64,000 bases of DNA from contig NZ_AFJI01000060.1 in assembly GCF_000264785.1 (NCBI RefSeq), positions 5 to 64,004 of the forward strand. Reading direction: 5' to 3'. Source of the stretch: Edwardsiella ictaluri ATCC 33202 (GTDB lineage: Bacteria; Pseudomonadota; Gammaproteobacteria; Enterobacterales; Enterobacteriaceae). Below, one piece after another: positions 58,899-64,000 of this stretch (its first letter is position 1; every line of letters starts with the position of its first letter). The notes under the pieces were generated by a model. The model did no database searches. It worked only from the letters and a program-made list of their open reading frames with translations, and was not told where the DNA came from. Both the position numbers and the translations under genes were made by a program.

Positions 58899-59133
58899 CC
58901 CGTCTCAGGCGCCGATGCCGGCGCCTGAAATCTCCCGCCCTCCTCCCCCGCCAATCCAGAACGAATATAAATCAGATAAAATATATTCAGTTGTATAATA
59001 TATCAGCTTAAAAGGCCGCTCCCAGCCTGCGTGATGATCCGCGTATCACGTCAAGCAGCGCCCCTCAGGGAGAGGCCGATACCGATCCGATGACGCTGCC
59101 GCGTGCAGCCCAGGCAAAGGGAATTTACACATC

Positions 59134-61437
59134 ATGAAATGGCTCTGCTCATTCAGCCTGATCAGCACTCTGTTGACGACGCCGACACTGGCCGGGACGC
59201 CCCCCTATCCCAGCCAGTGGCCCGATCCCGCCCTGCCCCGCGATGCCTTTGTCACCCAGATGCTGCAGCGAATGACCCTCGCGGAAAAGATCGGCCAGCT
59301 GCGGCTGATCAGCGTCGGCCCCGATAACCCCAAAGACAGGGTATATACCATGATCGCCGAGGGGCAGGTCGGGGCGATTTTTAATACCGTCACCCGAACC
59401 GGGATCCGCGGCATGCAGGATCAGGCCGTACGGCACAGTCGAATGAAAATTCCGCTGTTTTTCGCCTATGACGTCATCCACGGGCAACGTACGGTATTTC
59501 CCATCAGCCTGGGGCTGGCAGCCAGCTGGGATCGCGAGCTGGTTAGCACCGTCGGGCGCGTCTCCGCCTATGAGGCCAGCGAAGACGGGCTGAACATGAC
59601 CTGGGCACCGATGGTCGACATCACCCGCGACCCGCGCTGGGGACGCACCTCAGAAGGCTTTGGCGAAGATACCTATCTCACCTCGGAAATGGGACGTCTG
59701 ATGGTCAAGGCGATGCAGGGGCGTCACCCGGGCGATCGCCATGCGCTGATGACCAGCGTCAAACACTATGCGCTCTACGGCACCGTTGAAGGCGGACGCG
59801 ACTACAACAGCGTCGATATGAGCCCCCAGCGCATGTTCCAGGACTATCTTCCCCCGTACAAGGCGGCGCTGGACGCCGGCAGCGGCGGTGTGATGGTCTC
59901 CCTGAACGCCATTAACGGTACCCCGGCCAGCGCCGACCCCTGGCTGCTAAAAACCCTGCTGCGCGACCAGTGGGGATTTCAGGGCATCACCATCAGCGAT
60001 CACGGCGCCATTAAGGAACTGATTAACCACGGCGTCGCCCGCGATCCCCAGGATGCGGTACGCCTGGCGATCCAGTCCGGTATCGATATGAGCATGAGCG
60101 ACGAGTACTACAGCCAGTACCTGCCGGGACTGGTGAAAAGCGGCCGGGTCAGCGCCGCCGCCGTCGATGACGCCTGTCGCCACGTCCTGAATGTGAAGTA
60201 CGACATGGGGCTGTTCCACGATCCCTATCGCCATCTCGGCCCCATCGGCAGCGATCCCCAGGACACCGACGCCGAAAGCCGACTGCACCGCGCCGAGGCG
60301 CGCACGGTTGCCGCCCAAACGCTGGTGCTGTTGAAAAACCGCCTGGATACCCTGCCCCTGGCGCGCCGCGGCACCCTCGCCGTTGTCGGTCCGCTGGCCG
60401 ACAGCCAGCGCGATGTGATCGGCAGCTGGTCAGCCGCCGGTAAGCCCGCGCAGGCCGTCACCCTTCTCAGCGGGATCCGCCATGCCATGGCCAACTATGG
60501 CCGCGTACTGTACGCACGCGGCGCCAACATCAGCAATGACGCGGACATTCTCCAGTTTCTCAATCAGTACGGCCCGTCCGTCAGCATCGACCCGCGTCCC
60601 GCCCAGGCGATGATCGATGAAGCGGTCGCCGTGGCCAGACAGGCCGATGTGGTGGTAGCGGTCGTCGGTGAGGCGCAGGGAATGGCCCACGAGGCCTCCA
60701 GCCGCACCCACATCGATCTGCCGCAGAGCCAGCGGGATCTGATTGCCGCCCTCAAGCAGACCGGCAAGCCGCTGGTACTGGTCTTGATGAATGGTCGCCC
60801 GCTGACCCTGGTTCGCGAAGATCAGCAGGCCGACGCCATCCTGGAGAGCTGGTTCCCCGGCACCGAGGGCGGCAACGCGGTCGCGGATGTTCTGTTCGGC
60901 GACGTAAACCCCTCCGGCAAGTTGCCCATCTCTTTCCCGCGCTCCGTCGGCCAGATCCCCACCTACTACAGCCGACTGAATACCGGCCGCCCCTACGATC
61001 CGCAAAAGCCGGAGAAGTACACATCGCACTATTTTGATGAGGCCAACGGCCCGCTCTACCCCTTCGGCTATGGTCTGAGCTATACCCGCTTCACGCTGTC
61101 GGAGATTACCCTGTCGGCGCCGCAGATGGCACGCAATGGTAAGATTGAGGCCAGCATCACCGTCACCAATGCGGGTCCGCGCGCCGGTGCCACGGTCCTG
61201 CAGCTCTACCTGCAGGATCCGGTGGCCAGCATCAGCCGTCCGCTGAAGAGCCTACAGGACTTCCACAAGGTGATGCTGCAGCCGGGCGAACGCCGCCGCG
61301 TCAGCTTTACCCTGACACCGCAGCAGCTACGCTTCTGGAACGCCCAGATGCAACAGGTCAGCGAACCGGGGCGCATCAACGTATTTATCGGCACCGACGT
61401 CCAGCGGGTCAAAAGCGCCCACTTCGACCTGTTATAA
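59134..61437 (+). CDS. bglX: Periplasmic beta-glucosidase BglX
   Basis: This 767-aa glycoside hydrolase family 3 protein has a signal peptide (MKWLCSFSLISTLLTTPTLA), a TIM-barrel domain with the catalytic Asp in GITISDHGAI, the (alpha/beta)6 sandwich with KPLVLVLMNGRPL, and a C-terminal fibronectin-III-like domain (LSYTRFTLSEITL to the end). It matches E. coli BglX (765 aa). It removes glucose from beta-glucosides in the periplasm. It is followed by a small membrane ORF and the convergent nuo operon. Confidence 0.95.
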   Translation: MKWLCSFSLISTLLTTPTLAGTPPYPSQWPDPALPRDAFVTQMLQRMTLAEKIGQLRLISVGPDNPKDRVYTMIAEGQVGAIFNTVTRTGIRGMQDQAVRHSRMKIPLFFAYDVIHGQRTVFPISLGLAASWDRELVSTVGRVSAYEASEDGLNMTWAPMVDITRDPRWGRTSEGFGEDTYLTSEMGRLMVKAMQGRHPGDRHALMTSVKHYALYGTVEGGRDYNSVDMSPQRMFQDYLPPYKAALDAGSGGVMVSLNAINGTPASADPWLLKTLLRDQWGFQGITISDHGAIKELINHGVARDPQDAVRLAIQSGIDMSMSDEYYSQYLPGLVKSGRVSAAAVDDACRHVLNVKYDMGLFHDPYRHLGPIGSDPQDTDAESRLHRAEARTVAAQTLVLLKNRLDTLPLARRGTLAVVGPLADSQRDVIGSWSAAGKPAQAVTLLSGIRHAMANYGRVLYARGANISNDADILQFLNQYGPSVSIDPRPAQAMIDEAVAVARQADVVVAVVGEAQGMAHEASSRTHIDLPQSQRDLIAALKQTGKPLVLVLMNGRPLTLVREDQQADAILESWFPGTEGGNAVADVLFGDVNPSGKLPISFPRSVGQIPTYYSRLNTGRPYDPQKPEKYTSHYFDEANGPLYPFGYGLSYTRFTLSEITLSAPQMARNGKIEASITVTNAGPRAGATVLQLYLQDPVASISRPLKSLQDFHKVMLQPGERRRVSFTLTPQQLRFWNAQMQQVSEPGRINVFIGTDVQRVKSAHFDLL

Positions 61438-61526
61438 CCCGACGTTTTCATTACGCACCCGCTGGCGCATAATCAATCTCATCGCCCCGGCTTTGCCGGG
61501 GCCGCAGCATCCTGAGGGGGAGCGCG

Positions 61527-61682
61527 ATGTATACCTGGCCAAATCTGCTCGTCATCATTATCTTCAGCCTCGGGATAACCCTGTTATCGACCATGTTGGG
61601 CGTGGAGAGTCTCTGGATCCGCCTGTGTATTTTCTTCATCAGCGCCTTTGCCTGCGATCTCTTCTTTTCTATTACCCGCTAG
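61527..61682 (+). CDS. Small 51-aa membrane protein
   Basis: An ATG at 61527 with a strong GAGGGGGAG site opens a 51-codon ORF beginning MYTWPNLLVIIIFSLGITLL and ending LFFSITR with TAG at 61680-61682. Two hydrophobic stretches (about residues 7-26 and 30-48) would span the membrane. I do not recognise the family. It lies between bglX and the nuo terminator, 90 bp after bglX. Good ribosome site and hydrophobic pattern make it a plausible gene. Confidence 0.65.
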   Translation: MYTWPNLLVIIIFSLGITLLSTMLGVESLWIRLCIFFISAFACDLFFSITR

Positions 61683-61685
61683 ATG

Positions 61686-61715
61686 AAAAAAATGCCGGGC
61701 CCATGGCCCGGCATT
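61686..61715 (-). terminator. Rho-independent terminator of the nuo operon
   Basis: An 11-bp perfect stem (61691-61701 with 61705-61715) with a 3-nt loop and, on the minus strand, a run of at least five T residues (A run 61686-61690) closes the nuo operon. It may also stop the small ORF from the other side. Confidence 0.9.
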
Positions 61716-61735
61716 ATCTCATCGTGTCACTCCCA

Positions 61736-63193
61736 TCAGGGCAGCGGCTGCGCCAGCTGCACCAGCGAAATCAGCGTCTGCGGGAAGAGCCCCGTCAACA
61801 CCACCAACACGCCTGAGAGCAGTACCACCACACCACCGGCGGTGAGCGCCCAGTTGTTCGGGGTATCGCGGATCAGCGTCTGCGGCGCGCGCAGATACAT
61901 ACTGACGGCAACGCGTAGGTAGTAATAGAGGCCGATAGCACTGCCGACCACCACCGCCCCCACCAGCCACCACAACCCGGCGCTGACGCCCGCCATCACC
62001 ACAAACAGCTTACCGATAAAGCCCAGAGTCATCGGGATACCGGCCAGGGAGAGCATGGATACGGTCATCACCGCCGACAGAATCGGCTTATGCCAGAACA
62101 GGCCGCGATAGGAGTAAAGCGACTCGGCGTCTGGCCCGCTGTAAGGGCTGGACATCAGGCTGACGATGCCGAAAGCCGACAGGCTGGCAAACAGATAGCC
62201 GGCCAGATAGACCCCGGCAGTCTCGATCGCAATGCCCTCGCTCTGCACGGCGATCAGCGCTACCAGCAGATAGCCCAGATGGGCGATAGAGGAGTAGCCC
62301 AGCAGACGTTTAATGTTGCTCTGGGTTACCGCCATCAGGTTACCGAACAGGATGGAGCAGAAAGCGATAACACCCAGCACCACGCGTACCGCCTCGCTGT
62401 CGGTCGCCGGCAGCAGAACAAACAGACGCAGCAGCACCGCAAAGATGGCGATCTTGCTGGCAGTCGCCAGAAAGGTCGACACCGGCGCCGGCGCCCCCTG
62501 GTAGACATCCGGCGTCCACAGCTGGAACGGCACCAGAGACAGTTTAAAGCCGAAGCCCACCAGCATCATGCCAAGCCCTGCCAGCACCAGTGGCTGGGCC
62601 AGCATACGGCCGCCCAGCGCATAGCCCAGACCGGCGAAAGAGAGGTCACCGGACTGCGCGTACAGCAGCGCCATGCCGAACAGCAGGAAGGCGGACGCAG
62701 CGGCCGAAAGGATAGCGTACTTTATCGCCGCCTCCAGCGAGCGCTTCTGACGATAGGCGTAACCCACCAGACCGAATAGCGGCAGGGAGATAAGTTCTAC
62801 CCCCAAAAACAGCGCCGCCAGATGGTTGGCGCAGGCCAGCAGGATCCCGCCCAGTGTGGCGATCAGCACCAGCAGGTAAAACTCATCGCGGTTATCCGGA
62901 TAGCCCTGCAGCCACGGATAGGCAAAGGTGCAGGTCGCCAGCGCGGAAAGCAGCACCAGCGCGGTGTAGAGCATCGAGAAGCCGTCCACATGCACCAGCG
63001 GAGTAATGTCGCTGGGCACCGCGGCGGCCACCAGAAACAGCGACAGCAACGCTGCGTTCAGGCCAATCACGGTCACCGTCGCGTTGACGAAGTGGTTGCG
63101 TCGCCACGCAATGCACAGCATCACAACCACCACCGTCAATCCGACGATCAACAGCGGTAGCAGTGCGATCAGATTTTGAGGAGTTATTGTCAT
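61736..63193 (-). CDS. nuoN: NADH-quinone oxidoreductase subunit N (NuoN)
   Basis: This 485-aa antiporter-like membrane subunit of respiratory complex I matches E. coli NuoN (485 aa). About fourteen membrane helices are predicted. The conserved helix-5 Glu ([22 protein letters not shown]) and the Lys-bearing helices ([39 protein letters not shown]) are present. It is the last gene of the nuo operon and follows nuoM by 6 bp. Confidence 0.97.
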   Translation of the reverse strand: MTITPQNLIALLPLLIVGLTVVVVMLCIAWRRNHFVNATVTVIGLNAALLSLFLVAAAVPSDITPLVHVDGFSMLYTALVLLSALATCTFAYPWLQGYPDNRDEFYLLVLIATLGGILLACANHLAALFLGVELISLPLFGLVGYAYRQKRSLEAAIKYAILSAAASAFLLFGMALLYAQSGDLSFAGLGYALGGRMLAQPLVLAGLGMMLVGFGFKLSLVPFQLWTPDVYQGAPAPVSTFLATASKIAIFAVLLRLFVLLPATDSEAVRVVLGVIAFCSILFGNLMAVTQSNIKRLLGYSSIAHLGYLLVALIAVQSEGIAIETAGVYLAGYLFASLSAFGIVSLMSSPYSGPDAESLYSYRGLFWHKPILSAVMTVSMLSLAGIPMTLGFIGKLFVVMAGVSAGLWWLVGAVVVGSAIGLYYYLRVAVSMYLRAPQTLIRDTPNNWALTAGGVVVLLSGVLVVLTGLFPQTLISLVQLAQPLP

Positions 63194-63199
63194 GGCGAT

Positions 63200-64000
63200 T
63201 TACGGCCTTGTGGTTAAAGTTGAAGCAGAAGCGAACCAATGCTGAATATTGCCCATCGCCGCGCTGGAGGTGTCCAGCACCGGCTGCGGGAAGATCCCCA
63301 GCAGTACCAGCAGTACCACCAGCAGCAGAATGAGCGACAGCTCACGCACGCTCAGATTGGCCAAGGGTTGGTCTGACTTTGGCACACCGTAGTAAGCGCG
63401 CTGCATCATTACCAGCGAATAGACAGACGCAAATACCAGACCAAAGCTGGCGACCACCGTCGTTACCGGCACCACCTGGAAGCTGCCGAACATAATCATA
63501 AATTCACCGACAAAGTTCCCGGTACCCGGCATTCCCAGGGTCGCCACCGCGAAAAACAGCGATAGCGCAGGCAGATACTTCAGACGCCCCCACAGGCCCC
63601 CCATCTCGCGCAGATCGCGGGTATGCAGACGCTCATACAGCTGACCGGTAATGATGAACAGCCCGGCGGCAGAGAGGCCATGCGCGATCATCTGTACCAC
63701 CGCCCCCTGGAACGCCAGCTGGCTGCCGGAGTAGATGGCGATCATCACAAAGCCCATGTGCGATACCGAGGTATAGGCAATCAGGCGTTTAATATCCGTC
63801 TGGATATAAGCCATCCAGGCGCCGTAGAAAATCCCGATCACCCCCAGAGCCATCGCAATCGGCGCAAATTCGTGCGACGCCTGCGGGAACAGCGGCAGGC
63901 TGAAGCGCAGTAGGCCGTAGGCGGCGGTCTTCAGCAGGATACCGGCCAGGTCGACGGAGCCTGCGGTCGGCGCCTGACTGTGCGCGTCCGGCAACCAGCC
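63200..64000 (-). CDS. nuoM: NADH-quinone oxidoreductase subunit M (NuoM), partial
   Basis: About 267 codons of the C-terminal part of NuoM are present; the gene continues beyond base 64000, so no start is in the window (an internal ATG at 63994 is not the start). The segment contains LPDAHSQAPTAGSVDLAGILLKTAAYGLLRF, the proton-channel Lys/His region, and FYGAWMAYIQTDIKRLIAYTSVSHMGFV. It is the ND4-type subunit of complex I. Confidence 0.96.
   Translation of the reverse strand, partial: GWLPDAHSQAPTAGSVDLAGILLKTAAYGLLRFSLPLFPQASHEFAPIAMALGVIGIFYGAWMAYIQTDIKRLIAYTSVSHMGFVMIAIYSGSQLAFQGAVVQMIAHGLSAAGLFIITGQLYERLHTRDLREMGGLWGRLKYLPALSLFFAVATLGMPGTGNFVGEFMIMFGSFQVVPVTTVVASFGLVFASVYSLVMMQRAYYGVPKSDQPLANLSVRELSLILLLVVLLVLLGIFPQPVLDTSSAAMGNIQHWFASASTLTTRP

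Overview
The window looks like a chromosomal segment of a GC-rich enterobacterium. Nearly every gene has a close Escherichia coli counterpart (yejK/L/M, rcsD/B/C, gyrA, ubiG, nrdAB-yfaE, moaA/C/D/E, the men cluster, hybOABCDE, bglX, nuoM/N). Gene content and order suggest a Hafniaceae-type genome such as Edwardsiella; the genus is inferred from memory of gene order, not from a search. No insertion sequence, prophage, CRISPR array or rRNA gene was seen. One tRNA (Pro, GGG) is present.

Layout: 1-3.5 kb holds yejK, yejL, yejM and tRNA-Pro. 3.6-7.0 kb holds a membrane diguanylate cyclase and an accessory cluster of a family II pyrophosphatase, a Usp-like protein and a decayed second enolase. 7.2-8.6 kb holds a divergent TetR/AraC regulator pair. 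8.7-16 kb holds rhlE, cecR (broken by an in-frame amber codon) and the ybhGFSR exporter. 16-25 kb holds the Rcs phosphorelay and gyrA. 25-31 kb holds ubiG, nrdAB-yfaE and a molybdopterin oxidoreductase remnant. 31-36 kb holds ybhL, a flavodoxin, moaEDCA and ybhK. 36-41 kb holds yfaY, tyrP, a second tryptophanyl-tRNA synthetase behind a Trp-rich leader ORF, and yfaZ. 41-48 kb is the menaquinone operon. 48-51 kb holds ycdZ and a secreted C69 dipeptidase. 50.6-56.6 kb is hydrogenase 2. 57-61.7 kb holds an orphan WaaZ-like gene, cybB, bglX and a 51-aa membrane ORF. The right edge cuts nuoM after nuoN.

Much of the window serves anaerobic or respiratory metabolism: molybdenum cofactor, menaquinone, hydrogenase 2, a b561 cytochrome and complex I. 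Regulatory sequences fit this: FNR-type boxes near hyb and moa/ybhK, and a ModE-type operator plus a probable Moco riboswitch ahead of moaA. TyrR boxes precede tyrP; NrdR and DnaA boxes precede nrdA.

The most interesting candidate is the tyrP-trpS2 junction. There a 26-codon ORF with tandem Trp codons overlaps mutually exclusive RNA hairpins, resembling a trp-type attenuator in front of a second TrpRS. Other points of note are the pseudo-catalytic YejM site, the amber codon in cecR, decay of the enolase and molybdoenzyme paralogues, a homopolymeric C tract in the hyb promoter, and the split of an E. coli ybh/moa block around rcs-gyrA-nrd.
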